Assembly (NCBI GenBank): GCA_964418835.1
Contig: CAYQNJ010000017.1
Location: 1 to 28,745, forward strand
Direction of reading: 5' to 3'
DNA length: 28,745 nt
DNA from: UBA9076 sp964418835
Lineage (GTDB): Bacteria > Bacillota_I > Bacilli_A > Erysipelotrichales > Erysipelotrichaceae
Shown here: piece after piece, positions 16,883 through 25,271 of the stretch
Numbering within the stretch: position 1 is the first letter of the stretch
Layout of the letters: each line of letters starts with the position of its first letter
Program-made: the position numbers and the translations under genes
The notes under the pieces: model-generated
Seen by the model: only the letters and a program-made list of their open reading frames with translations
The model's database searches: none
Told to the model about the DNA's origin: nothing

Positions 16883-17737
16883 CTACCTTTCTAGAAATTT
16901 AAATATTTCTTCCTTTTGTTTTTCCATATCATCAATACCAAGTTGATACATTTTTTCTAAATTAACTCTATCTCCACTAAATCTCTTTACTGGTATTTCT
17001 ATAGACGGTCTTAAAAAGAATGCACTTCCTTGTTTTTCTAATTCTTCTACTAAATCTACTTGTTCATGATATCTAATATGTCTAATATTATAATCATTTG
17101 CTAGTTTTGGATATTTTAGAAAGTTAAGTTTCATAAACCATCTCATAAACCAACTTGCAGCTTTTCTAATATAACCTTTTTTCTTTGTGGATATTACAAA
17201 GTGTTTATTACAACCTACCTCTAAACTTCTATCAATTGGAATCATATATTTAATGCCACCATCCAAATATTCTTTTCCATCATATTTAACTATCTTTCCA
17301 GCTATCGGTAATGAACATGTGGCTTTTAAGAATTGAAGTTTTTCATCTAATGCTTCTTTTCCTAAATAATACGCATCACCTGCTTTACAATCATAAATTC
17401 CTAATTCAAATTCTTTATCACTATTAATTAAAGGTTTTACATCATAACCAATCTCTTTATATAATACTGTATCAAAAATATGGTCATATGCCACAAATCT
17501 GCCCTCACTAAGTAAAGCTTGAATTCCTATATTTGATTTGTCTGTCATATAAACTACTGATATATCATATAAATATGTTTTATTTTTTAATAAATAACTA
17601 CATAAATGAACTGCACCAGAAGATATACCAACTCCATAATCAAATTCAATATTATGGTCCACAAACCAACTAAGTGCACCTGCGGTATAAGCTCCTCTCA
17701 TACCTCCACCTTCTAAAACTAATCCTATCTTTTCCAT
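16883..17737 (-). CDS. Patatin-like phospholipase
   Basis: The 284-residue protein has the patatin catalytic set: the oxyanion loop GGGMRGAYTAG (10-20), nucleophile S39 in GISSG and aspartate D159 in YLDGG. There is no signal peptide or membrane segment, so the enzyme is probably cytoplasmic and acts on the inner leaflet or on lipid metabolites. A basic patch near residues 185-200 (KKKGYIRKAA) could contact anionic lipid. The ATG overlaps the amidase stop by one base, with AAAGGAAGG as ribosome binding site. Its neighbour cardiolipin synthase suggests a role in phospholipid turnover, which is inference. Confidence 0.9.
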   Translation of the reverse strand: MEKIGLVLEGGGMRGAYTAGALSWFVDHNIEFDYGVGISSGAVHLCSYLLKNKTYLYDISVVYMTDKSNIGIQALLSEGRFVAYDHIFDTVLYKEIGYDVKPLINSDKEFELGIYDCKAGDAYYLGKEALDEKLQFLKATCSLPIAGKIVKYDGKEYLDGGIKYMIPIDRSLEVGCNKHFVISTKKKGYIRKAASWFMRWFMKLNFLKYPKLANDYNIRHIRYHEQVDLVEELEKQGSAFFLRPSIEIPVKRFSGDRVNLEKMYQLGIDDMEKQKEEIFKFLER

Positions 17738-18438
17738 TAATGACCTTCCTTTAAAATAAATTTATTACTTTGATATTTATTAAAATATTCATTCTTTATC
17801 ATATCATAAAACTCATTAACTTTATTTTCAGTAATCATTCTATGAGGACATATTTTCCCAGAAAAATCTTTATGTAACTTAACATCATCAATTGTAAGAT
17901 CATATTCTTTCATTAAATAAATAACTAATTTAACTGTATTCTTAATAGTTTTATCATAATCTCCATCATTATTTACAGCCATTTCAATACCAACACCATT
18001 CATATTTCCACCATCTTCACTTCTTCCATCACCCGCATGCCATGCGACCATATTATCAGGTAGATTATGGTAAATACTATTGTCATCTACTGTGTAATGC
18101 CATCCATTAACTGAGTCTTCATTAGTAGTTAGATACACAGAATGTTTATATGCCCCAGTACCACTATTTCTATTATCAGTTTCATGTATAACAATATACT
18201 TTATTAATCTTTTTTCGTTTGTTCTTCTTTTTGAATTTTTATTTATAAAATTAGTATGAACTACAATTCCATCAATATAAGAAGGAAGTACAGTATCTTG
18301 ATGATAAAATCTTTCTACTACTTCTTCTTCAATCTTATTCTCTTTAAAATTCCATAACAAAAACAAAATAATACCAACTAATACAAATATTATTAAAATC
18401 ATTATTCTTTGAATTTTATTCAATCTTCTTTTTTTCAT
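17737..18438 (-). CDS. N-acetylmuramoyl-L-alanine amidase (Amidase_2/PGRP fold), membrane anchored
   Basis: The 233-residue protein has a basic start, one membrane segment (about 11-30) and an external amidase domain. The zinc ligands are H85 in YIVIHET, H189 in LHKDFSG and C197 in KICPH, matching the His-His-Cys set of T7 lysozyme. AWHAGDG and GVGIEM are further family motifs. It cleaves the bond between MurNAc and L-Ala in peptidoglycan. The membrane anchor with no prophage genes nearby suggests a cellular wall-remodelling enzyme. The ATG overlaps the cardiolipin synthase stop (ATGA) without its own Shine-Dalgarno sequence, so translation is probably by re-initiation. Confidence 0.92.
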   Translation of the reverse strand: MKKRRLNKIQRIMILIIFVLVGIILFLLWNFKENKIEEEVVERFYHQDTVLPSYIDGIVVHTNFINKNSKRRTNEKRLIKYIVIHETDNRNSGTGAYKHSVYLTTNEDSVNGWHYTVDDNSIYHNLPDNMVAWHAGDGRSEDGGNMNGVGIEMAVNNDGDYDKTIKNTVKLVIYLMKEYDLTIDDVKLHKDFSGKICPHRMITENKVNEFYDMIKNEYFNKYQSNKFILKEGH

Positions 18439-19961
18439 AATAAAGGTGCAAATAAATTTAATATTCCTCTAAACAATTTAACTATAATATTTACATTTTT
18501 ACATTCATCAATAGTAACAATCTTACTCATTTCAAACGCAGCCATTTGATCATTATACATATCTTTAATCGCATCAGAATTATATATCAATACACCACAT
18601 TCAAAATGATGGAAGTAGCTTCTAAAGTCCATGTTTATAGTTCCACACATTCCAACCTCACCATCTACTACAATAGATTTAGAATGTATAAATCCAGGTG
18701 TATATTCATATATCTTAACTCCTGCTTCAATTAACTCTTCATAATTGTGTCTTGTAATTTGGAATACATATTTTTTATCTGGAATATGAGGTGTTGTAAT
18801 TCTTACATCAATTCCACTTTTTGCGGCTAAGGTTAATGAAGATTTTATATTTTCATCAATTACTAAATAAGGAGTATGAATATAAATAAATTTTTTAGCA
18901 TTATTAATTAAATTAATATGCATATTCAACCCAATGTTTTCACCATCAGTAGGAGAATCATAATAAGGTTGTACAAATGTTTCATTTTTTATTTTATCAC
19001 AAGAAATTTTATACTTGTCATAATCAATATTATCTCCTTTTAAATATCTATATATTTGAAAAAACATTACAGTAAAGCCCCAAACAGCTTCACCTTTAAT
19101 CATTACAGCAGTATCCTTCCAATGACCAAATCTATACTCTACATTTATATATTCATCACCAATATTAATACCACCACAAAATGCGACATTATTATCAATT
19201 ACACATATTTTTCTATGGTCTCTATTATTCATTTGTACTAGTAGTGCTGGTCTTAATCTATTGAATCTAAGGGCTTCGATTCCATACTTCTTCAATTCAA
19301 TATCATAATCTTTTGCAAGAGTAGAAGCTGCCCCAAAGTCATCAAATATAATTTTAACTTCAACTCCCTCACTAACTTTTTGTTTTAAAATATCTAATAT
19401 TGATTGCCACATAACTCCATCTTTAATAATGAAATATTCCATGAATATAAAATGTTTTGCCTTCGATAATTCCTCTAACATGGCATCCCATTTTATTTCA
19501 CCTAGTTCAAAATATGTGACTTCAGAATTTTTGAATATAGGAAAAACACCAACAGTTTCTCCATAATCAAAAATCTTTTTGACATTATAATCAGCTATTT
19601 CATAAAATTCTTCATAGGTTTCATCATCTTGATATATTAATTTTTTTGTTTCATTCAATGATAAAACACTTTCCATTCTTAGTTTTTTTGGTACTTGTCT
19701 ACCACCAAATAACATATATAAAACACCACCAAAAATAGGAAAAGCAAGTATCAATATACACCAGGCTAACTTAAAAGCTACATTGGTTTTATTACTAACT
19801 ATATAAATTACTATTATGTAGCTTAAAAAATTTAATACATAGTTTATATATATTATTTCAGAAACCCTTAGAACCATTGCAATAAGTAAAATTATCTGTA
19901 GTATTACAGATATTGTTACAAACATTAGTTTTCCAGTTAATATCTGTTTAAGTCTTCCCAT
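18435..19961 (-). CDS. cls: Cardiolipin synthase (phospholipase D superfamily)
   Basis: From the ATG at 19961 the protein has 508 residues. Two or three N-terminal membrane segments (about 13-85) lead to two phospholipase D motifs, HRKICVID and HSKSIVVD, each followed by the GGINIGDEY or GTINMD type segment. It joins two phosphatidylglycerol molecules into cardiolipin in the membrane. A TTG further upstream (19988) keeps the frame open, but the residues it adds are not typical, while MGRLKQILTGKLMF has the basic family start. No Shine-Dalgarno sequence is present; TATAAT lies seven bases before the ATG. It leads a four-gene unit with amidase, patatin and HAD genes. Confidence 0.93.
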   Translation of the reverse strand: MGRLKQILTGKLMFVTISVILQIILLIAMVLRVSEIIYINYVLNFLSYIIVIYIVSNKTNVAFKLAWCILILAFPIFGGVLYMLFGGRQVPKKLRMESVLSLNETKKLIYQDDETYEEFYEIADYNVKKIFDYGETVGVFPIFKNSEVTYFELGEIKWDAMLEELSKAKHFIFMEYFIIKDGVMWQSILDILKQKVSEGVEVKIIFDDFGAASTLAKDYDIELKKYGIEALRFNRLRPALLVQMNNRDHRKICVIDNNVAFCGGINIGDEYINVEYRFGHWKDTAVMIKGEAVWGFTVMFFQIYRYLKGDNIDYDKYKISCDKIKNETFVQPYYDSPTDGENIGLNMHINLINNAKKFIYIHTPYLVIDENIKSSLTLAAKSGIDVRITTPHIPDKKYVFQITRHNYEELIEAGVKIYEYTPGFIHSKSIVVDGEVGMCGTINMDFRSYFHHFECGVLIYNSDAIKDMYNDQMAAFEMSKIVTIDECKNVNIIVKLFRGILNLFAPLL

Positions 19962-19968
19962 ATCTAAT

Positions 19969-19974
19969 ATTATA
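19969..19974 (-). promoter_or_regulatory. -10 box (TATAAT) for cls, probable leaderless start
   Basis: A perfect TATAAT on the minus strand is followed by seven bases (ATTAGAT) and the cls ATG. The -35 position reads TTTATA (4 of 6) and falls inside the terminator hairpin of the gene upstream, so terminator and promoter overlap. Confidence 0.55.
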
Positions 19975-19980
19975 TAATAT

Positions 19981-20004
19981 AAAAACAAAACTATAAAAGT
20001 TTTG
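19981..20004 (-). terminator. Probable terminator of the thioredoxin-glutaredoxin-GNAT unit
   Basis: A 7-bp stem (19986-19992 CAAAACT with 19998-20004 AGTTTTG) with a five-base loop is followed by T5 on the minus strand, one base after the TAA stop. The stem is AT-rich, so it is weaker than the others in the window. Confidence 0.65.
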
Positions 20005-20005
20005 C

Positions 20006-20461
20006 TTAAAGTTTATATTTAAAAATATGCTTTATATTCTCCCCTCTCATTGCTAACCAATGAGATTCAGGAACATTTACAGTTTCTAATAATTTACCTT
20101 TTAAATTAACACAAGTTTTGTATGAAGGTATATTTTCTGGTGAACAAGTAATAATTAATTCATCCATATTGTATTTGTTCTTAGCTATATCAAATAAGAT
20201 CTTACATGCACTATAAGCATAGCCATTACCTCTACACTCAATATTTACGGAATAACCAATGTTACCAGCATAATATAATTCCGTATTCATACCAATGCGT
20301 AAATCACATCTACCAACAACTTTATTTGTATTATGTAAAACTATCTCATAATAAATACAAGGAGTATCATCAGATTTACTTCCTCCTACTTCATAAGATT
20401 TAAGTAGATCTACTTTATCTCCTACATATCTTTCTTTTTTAAATAAATCAAATATACCCAT
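20006..20461 (-). CDS. GNAT-family N-acetyltransferase
   Basis: The 151-residue protein has the GNAT core: a strand with VVGRCDLRIG, the GNIGYSVNIECRGNGYAYSACKI acetyl-CoA loop region (R-G-N-G-Y-A) and the SYKTCVNLKGKL segment near the end. It resembles ribosomal or small-molecule GNATs but the substrate is unknown. The ATG lies inside the end of the glutaredoxin-like gene (14-base overlap), with GAGG as ribosome binding site there. It is the last gene before the terminator. Confidence 0.82.
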   Translation of the reverse strand: MGIFDLFKKERYVGDKVDLLKSYEVGGSKSDDTPCIYYEIVLHNTNKVVGRCDLRIGMNTELYYAGNIGYSVNIECRGNGYAYSACKILFDIAKNKYNMDELIITCSPENIPSYKTCVNLKGKLLETVNVPESHWLAMRGENIKHIFKYKL

Positions 20462-20714
20462 CTAAAACCTCATCAAAAAGCTTTTTAATAGTATCTTTAC
20501 TAACAATCCCTTCATGATACTTTTTATCATCTAGATAAAATGTAGGTACATAATAATAGTCATAATTACTAGAAATATTACTCTCTTTTGATTCATCAAT
20601 AATACGAATATAAATATCCTTGTATTTATCTTCTTCTTTTAATTCATCAATATAATTTAAAGCTTTTATACAATAAGGACATTTTTCTAATATAAATAAT
20701 TTAATTTCTTTCAT
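20448..20714 (-). CDS. Glutaredoxin-like protein
   Basis: The 88-residue protein has a thioredoxin fold with the dithiol motif CPYC (C12, C15), a cis-proline segment YVPTFYLDD and no signal peptide. It is a cytoplasmic thiol-disulfide reductant or a partner of the lipoprotein encoded just upstream. The ATG overlaps the previous stop by four bases (ATGA). The residues between the motif and the cis-proline are unusually rich in acidic and tyrosine residues. Confidence 0.82.
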   Translation of the reverse strand: MKEIKLFILEKCPYCIKALNYIDELKEEDKYKDIYIRIIDESKESNISSNYDYYYVPTFYLDDKKYHEGIVSKDTIKKLFDEVLDGYI

Positions 20715-21277
20715 TGTAGTGACTTAATTAAACTTGTATAAATATCTTTTAATTCATTATGTTGGCTTTTAGTTAAATCCTTAGATACATCACTATAACT
20801 ATCTACTAAACTAACATGATTACCAACAATCTTACCGTTTTTAACTGCAACTACTTCTGGTACATAAAATACTGGTCGGTTATTTTCATCTTTATATAAA
20901 ATTGAATCTAAGTTTTCAAAAATACCATTACTATCTTCTTGTGTAGAACCTTCTTGGTAAATATCAATGTAATATACTTTAACACCTAATTCCTTTGCTG
21001 CATCATTTAAAACTGAAACCATTCTATTACAGAATGGACATTGAGGATATCCATAATATAGAATACCAGTACCACCTTCGTTATACATTCTTGAAGATTC
21101 TTTCATAGTGATTGCTTCATAAACATGGTCATTATCTTTCAATAGCACATAGTCACTCATATCAGCTTTAGTGCTAGTTAAATCAACACTATTGTTTACT
21201 TCAATTGGATCCACTTTAGTAGATTGACACCCTACTAAAGTTAATACAAATATTAATAAAAATATAATCTTTTTCAT
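20711..21277 (-). CDS. Lipoprotein with thioredoxin fold
   Basis: The 188-residue protein has a lipoprotein signal ending in the lipobox LVGC (C17), then a linker and a thioredoxin-like domain with the active site CPFC (C80, C83) in YYGYPQCPFCN and a cis-proline region VPEVVAVKNGKI. This layout resembles bacteriocin-transport accessory or ResA-like thiol proteins of Gram-positive bacteria. It would act on the outer face of the membrane, reducing or exchanging disulfides. GAAGGA precedes the ATG. It overlaps the glutaredoxin-like gene, suggesting an external and an internal thiol protein made together. It follows the PfkB gene by 55 bases with no clear terminator. Confidence 0.83.
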   Translation of the reverse strand: MKKIIFLLIFVLTLVGCQSTKVDPIEVNNSVDLTSTKADMSDYVLLKDNDHVYEAITMKESSRMYNEGGTGILYYGYPQCPFCNRMVSVLNDAAKELGVKVYYIDIYQEGSTQEDSNGIFENLDSILYKDENNRPVFYVPEVVAVKNGKIVGNHVSLVDSYSDVSKDLTKSQHNELKDIYTSLIKSLQ

Positions 21278-21332
21278 TTTATTCCTTCTTTCTTATTAAG
21301 AATAACATTAATAAGTTATCAATAAAAATGTT

Positions 21333-22262
21333 TTAATCTAATTTTTTTACTTCTAAAACTTCATATAGTTTATTTACTTGTTCTCTTGTAGCTAAACCTT
21401 TAGAAAAAGAAGTAGCAATAGAACAACATGACGCAAATCTAAAACTATCTACAACATCTGGTGTTCTTAATGAATTCATAATAAAACCTGCGACCATACT
21501 ATCTCCAGAACCAACAGTATTAACTACTTTTTCACTTTGAACAATATCTGTATGAAAACTACCTTCTTTACATACTAGAATAGAACCTTGTTCACCTAAT
21601 TGTACAATTACATTTAATGCACCAAGTTCTAATACTTTCTTACAAGGTTCAATTAAATCTTCTATTTTATTTATTTCTAGTTTCTCATCTAAGATTTCTT
21701 CTAATTCAACTAGGCTTGGTTTAATTAAAAATGGTTTGTGTTGTAAACAGTTTTTAATAATATTAGGATTAGTATCAAGCACAATTTTTACATTCTTTTT
21801 AGCACAATCTTCTATCATTTTATTTACATTTTCTAATAAATATACTGGTGCATTACCAGAGAAAACTAATACATCCCCTTCATCAAGTTTAGAAACCTTT
21901 AGCATTAGCGCTTCCATTGCTGAAGGAGTTATATATGGTCCAGCCGCATTTAGGTCTGTCTCAATAATATTACCTTTTAATTTTAGATTAATTCTTGTAT
22001 GTCCAGTAATATAAGTAAAACTAGGTTGAACATATTCATATTTTTGAAGTAGCTCTATAAAGAAGTCTTGAGTAAAGCCTCCTACAAAACCAAAAGCTCT
22101 ATTAGGTATCATTAAATTATTTAATACTATAGAAACATTTATTCCTTTACCACCAGCTTCATAGTATTCAATTTGACTTCTGTTTATAGTACCTAATTCC
22201 AAATCATTTTCAAACTCCATGTAATAATCCAATGATGGATTTAATGTACAAGTATAAATCAT
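21333..22262 (-). CDS. pfkB: PfkB-family sugar kinase, probable 1-phosphofructokinase
   Basis: The 309-residue protein belongs to the PfkB/ribokinase superfamily, in the 1-phosphofructokinase/tagatose-6-phosphate kinase branch. The start MIYTCTLNPSLDYY and the AGGKGINVSIVL segment (37-48) are typical, and NTVGSGDSMVAGF (248-260) contains the anion hole and catalytic base D254, with GS in place of the usual GA. It phosphorylates fructose-1-phosphate or a similar sugar phosphate with ATP. No fructose PTS gene is nearby, so the substrate is not certain. The ATG overlaps the pepT stop (ATGA) and GGGTG serves as ribosome binding site. It is the last clear member of the hydrogenase-led operon. Confidence 0.85.
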   Translation of the reverse strand: MIYTCTLNPSLDYYMEFENDLELGTINRSQIEYYEAGGKGINVSIVLNNLMIPNRAFGFVGGFTQDFFIELLQKYEYVQPSFTYITGHTRINLKLKGNIIETDLNAAGPYITPSAMEALMLKVSKLDEGDVLVFSGNAPVYLLENVNKMIEDCAKKNVKIVLDTNPNIIKNCLQHKPFLIKPSLVELEEILDEKLEINKIEDLIEPCKKVLELGALNVIVQLGEQGSILVCKEGSFHTDIVQSEKVVNTVGSGDSMVAGFIMNSLRTPDVVDSFRFASCCSIATSFSKGLATREQVNKLYEVLEVKKLD

Positions 22263-23476
22263 AAAAATTCACCCACTCTCTTAATTATATTTAACATTAT
22301 TTGTGATGCTTGTGCTAACTGATTTAAATTACAATACTCATAAGGTCCATGATAATTACCTCCACCTGTACCTAAATTAGGACAAGGTAAGCCATTAAAT
22401 GTAAGTCTTGCGCCATCAGTACCACCTCTAATACTTTCCATTTCCGGAATTAAACCTATTTCTTTTATTGCTTGTTTTGCAATATCTACTACTTCAGGTT
22501 TATCTTTAAGTATTTCATACATGTTTTCATATGAATCTTTTATATTAATTTTCACAAGATCATTAGAATATTTCTTATTAATAAATGATTCAATATCCTT
22601 AAATAACTCTTTTTGTTTATTAAATAATTCTTTATCATGATTTCTAATTATATAAACAAGTTTTGTATGGTCTACATCACCTTCAATAGAAGTAATATGA
22701 TTAAATCCTTCTCTTTTTTCAGTATGTTCAGGTCTATTAAAACTTGGTAGATTCCCATGAAATTCATAAGCTATATTAATCGCATTAATCATTTTATTTT
22801 TTGCGGATCCAGGATGAATACTTTTTCCATCTATATTAACTATAGCACTAGCCGCATAAAAATTTTCATCGCCTATTACATATACTTTTGAACCATCAAA
22901 AGTATATGCAAAGTCACAATTAAATCCTTCTATATCAAATAAATCTGCGCCTCTTCCTATTTCTTCATCAGGTGTAAATCCAACCTTTATAACTCCATGA
23001 GGAATATTAGAATTAATTAGTTTATAAGAAGCATCCATGATAATAGAAATACCAGCTTTATCATCAGCCCCTAATAATGTATTGCCATCAGTAACCATAA
23101 TATCTTGTCCAACAAAGTTTTTAAATTGAGGAAAATCACTAACCTTAATAGTTCTTTCTTCATTTAATTTAATATCATTACCATCATAATTAGTAATTAT
23201 CCTTGGATTTACATTAGTTCCACTAAAATCTGGTGCAGTATCCATGTGAGCTATAAAACCCACTGTTGGTACTTTTTTATCTATATTAGAAGGTATTGTC
23301 CCATATAAATAACAATTATCATCAAGTATTACATCTTGAAAACCCATATCTATCATTTCTTGTTTTAATAAATTTGCAAGATTAAACTGTTTTTTACTTG
23401 ATGGACATGTATCACTGTCAGGATCTGCCGTTGTATCTATCTTTACATAATTAATTAATCTATCTTTGAGTTCCAT
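22259..23476 (-). CDS. pepT: Peptidase T (tripeptide aminopeptidase, M20B)
   Basis: From the ATG at 23476 the protein has 405 residues, the normal PepT length. It carries the M20 metal site: H77 and D79 in AHMDTAPDFSG, D138 in GADDKAG, E171/E172 in TPDEEIGRG, and the closing GGTDGARLTFNGLP and GGNYHGPYE. It releases the N-terminal residue from tripeptides in the cytoplasm. A GTG at 23515 gives a longer frame, but GGAGA nine bases before the 23476 ATG and the family start MELKDRLINYVKIDT decide for the shorter form. The start overlaps the DUF1349 gene by 22 bases. Confidence 0.95.
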   Translation of the reverse strand: MELKDRLINYVKIDTTADPDSDTCPSSKKQFNLANLLKQEMIDMGFQDVILDDNCYLYGTIPSNIDKKVPTVGFIAHMDTAPDFSGTNVNPRIITNYDGNDIKLNEERTIKVSDFPQFKNFVGQDIMVTDGNTLLGADDKAGISIIMDASYKLINSNIPHGVIKVGFTPDEEIGRGADLFDIEGFNCDFAYTFDGSKVYVIGDENFYAASAIVNIDGKSIHPGSAKNKMINAINIAYEFHGNLPSFNRPEHTEKREGFNHITSIEGDVDHTKLVYIIRNHDKELFNKQKELFKDIESFINKKYSNDLVKINIKDSYENMYEILKDKPEVVDIAKQAIKEIGLIPEMESIRGGTDGARLTFNGLPCPNLGTGGGNYHGPYEYCNLNQLAQASQIMLNIIKRVGEFL

Positions 23477-24078
23477 AATCTTAGTTCTCCTTCTTTGTAT
23501 TCTTTCCATATACACTCAGTAATTTCCATATTACTAAACTTTGCATCAAAACTTGAATCATATGGACTACATGCATATACACCTACATTAAAATGTCCCT
23601 CTCTCATCTTTAGATGAAACATTCTCATATGTTTATAATGAATCCCATCAAAACTATTCTCTATTAAAAAGTCTCCATCTCTATGTGAAAGTCTAAAAGA
23701 CATAGAGTTAATACCATCACCTATTTCTCTAGAAGATATATCACTATATCCATGATAAGTTAATGTAGTACTCAATAAATTTGTATCATCATTCAATCTT
23801 AAAACACAAGCTTTTAAATAATTATCTGCATTAGCATAAATAACTATTCCCGCTTGATCATTAATTTCATTTAAAACATAAGAAACCTTTGCACTAAAAG
23901 TAAAGTTTTCTTCTACAGGAAATATTAGTATTGGTGCATTTGAACTTACAGTTTTAAAATAAGTCCTAGACCATAATGCTGTATAAGGACTTGTTTCAAT
24001 AAAGACTTCATTTTCATTAATGATAAATCTTTCAGGATCATTCATCCATCTCATCATTAAAGGATTGACTTTAACCAT
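23455..24078 (-). CDS. DUF1349 domain protein (concanavalin-like beta-sandwich)
   Basis: The 207-residue protein fits the DUF1349 family as I know it: WMNDPERF near the start, alternating beta strands, DQAGIVIYANADNYLKACV in the middle and a segment with YACSP near the end. The fold is a concanavalin-like beta-sandwich related to YesU, often thought to bind carbohydrate. There is no signal peptide, so it is cytoplasmic. Its role is not known. GGGGAAAT precedes the ATG. It lies 11 bases after the phosphatase gene and overlaps pepT, which places it in the operon. Confidence 0.78.
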   Translation of the reverse strand: MVKVNPLMMRWMNDPERFIINENEVFIETSPYTALWSRTYFKTVSSNAPILIFPVEENFTFSAKVSYVLNEINDQAGIVIYANADNYLKACVLRLNDDTNLLSTTLTYHGYSDISSREIGDGINSMSFRLSHRDGDFLIENSFDGIHYKHMRMFHLKMREGHFNVGVYACSPYDSSFDAKFSNMEITECIWKEYKEGELRLWNSKID

Positions 24079-24089
24079 ATTTCCCCAAT

Positions 24090-25271
24090 CTAATACATTT
24101 CTATATTAACAATTTTACCTAATTTTTCTAGGTTTTTACCCATTTCATTTATCAATTGAATCTTAGCATTTAAAGTAATTGTTGAATAAGCAATCGAATT
24201 ATGTGCTGGATTATCAGATAAACCAACCATAAATGTTATTTCACTTGCATCTCTAACTAGAAGTCTAGTCAAACAAGAAGCTCCATCTTGAGCATCACTA
24301 TACTCTATTTTATCTAAAAATTCATTATCTTTTGTACATTCAGTTAATAACCTATTTGTTTTTTGTAATGTTAAAACACCTTCTGTAACTAAATCCAATC
24401 CCTTTATATATCCTTTAGGAGGTACATCACTAGTAATGGAAATCAAATCATCTGTTTCAAGTGTCTTACCTAATACCCTAGCAACTATATTTGAAGTGGT
24501 TCCCCCACAACAAATCTTTAAGCCACTAGCATTCATTAATTTTTCTACTACCTTACTATCATACTCTTTAATACTTGGAGGTCCAACCATAACAATAGAC
24601 TCTTTAGCAGGCAATATCTTAGCACAAGCTACAGTAGAATCATCTCCTGGTAAACCTCCATATAAATAGTTTACATTAGCAAGCAATATCCTAGCGACAT
24701 CTTTTGGTCTATCATCTTTTCTTAAATGACTTACTAAAAATTTAGAAACCTCATTATGACTCCATCCTAAGTTTAGTATTTTTCCAACTCCTGCATGTAT
24801 TATTCCATCAGAGAAAGATACTATATAATCATCTGGTTCACATTTATAATTACTAACACTAATACTTTTATCGTTAATATTCATAAAAGATTTATCAATA
24901 TTTAATATTTCATTATTTCTAATAATTACAGTTGAAGGATTATCAAACTCCACTATATTTACATCACCATTATAAAATGCTTGAATAATGGTAAAAGTAG
25001 AATATGCAACTCCTCTATCCTTACAAACAGGTAAAGTCTCAGAAATGGTTTCTACAGCTTCAACCAATGAACAACCTGAATAAACCATTTCACTAATTAT
25101 TGTACTAGTAAGTGTTGATAATATATTAGCTTTAACCCCACTACCTAAACCATCTGCTAAAACCATCACAAAAGAATCCTTGTTTCTTTTAATCATTACC
25201 TTATCACCACATAATTCCTCACCAGTTTTATTTAATGATTTCCATGCAGATTCTAAATGTATCTTATTCAT
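24090..25271 (-). CDS. SpoIIE/PP2C-type serine phosphatase linked to the sensory hydrogenase
   Basis: The 393-residue protein starts with a PP2C-like phosphatase domain (about 1-225). Metal-binding residues are visible as D23 (CGDKV), D40 and G41 (VLADGLGSG), the SFSDGI motif and the GDDSTVA motif. A second domain (about 230-390) of unknown function follows, with a glycine-rich CCGGTTSNIVARVLG segment. There is no membrane segment. It would remove phosphate from a serine or threonine on a partner such as an anti-sigma antagonist. The start overlaps the end of the sensory hydrogenase gene; I prefer the ATG at 25271 to the GTG one codon earlier. This arrangement matches phosphatase-linked group C [FeFe] hydrogenases. 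Confidence 0.88.
   Translation of the reverse strand: MNKIHLESAWKSLNKTGEELCGDKVMIKRNKDSFVMVLADGLGSGVKANILSTLTSTIISEMVYSGCSLVEAVETISETLPVCKDRGVAYSTFTIIQAFYNGDVNIVEFDNPSTVIIRNNEILNIDKSFMNINDKSISVSNYKCEPDDYIVSFSDGIIHAGVGKILNLGWSHNEVSKFLVSHLRKDDRPKDVARILLANVNYLYGGLPGDDSTVACAKILPAKESIVMVGPPSIKEYDSKVVEKLMNASGLKICCGGTTSNIVARVLGKTLETDDLISITSDVPPKGYIKGLDLVTEGVLTLQKTNRLLTECTKDNEFLDKIEYSDAQDGASCLTRLLVRDASEITFMVGLSDNPAHNSIAYSTITLNAKIQLINEMGKNLEKLGKIVNIEMY

Noticed and set aside
17737..18438. Phage endolysin
   Set aside because: The amidase has a membrane anchor and sits in a lipid/wall operon with no phage genes nearby.
19962..19988. TTG start for cardiolipin synthase
   Set aside because: It would place the start within the terminator T-run; the ATG at 19961 has the typical basic N-terminus.
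21278..21332. Terminator between the PfkB and lipoprotein genes
   Set aside because: Only a weak five-base stem (ATAAC with GTTAT) without T-run is visible, not enough for a call.
23477..23515. GTG start adding 13 residues to peptidase T
   Set aside because: GGAGA lies at good distance from the ATG at 23476, and the added basic residues are not part of the family.
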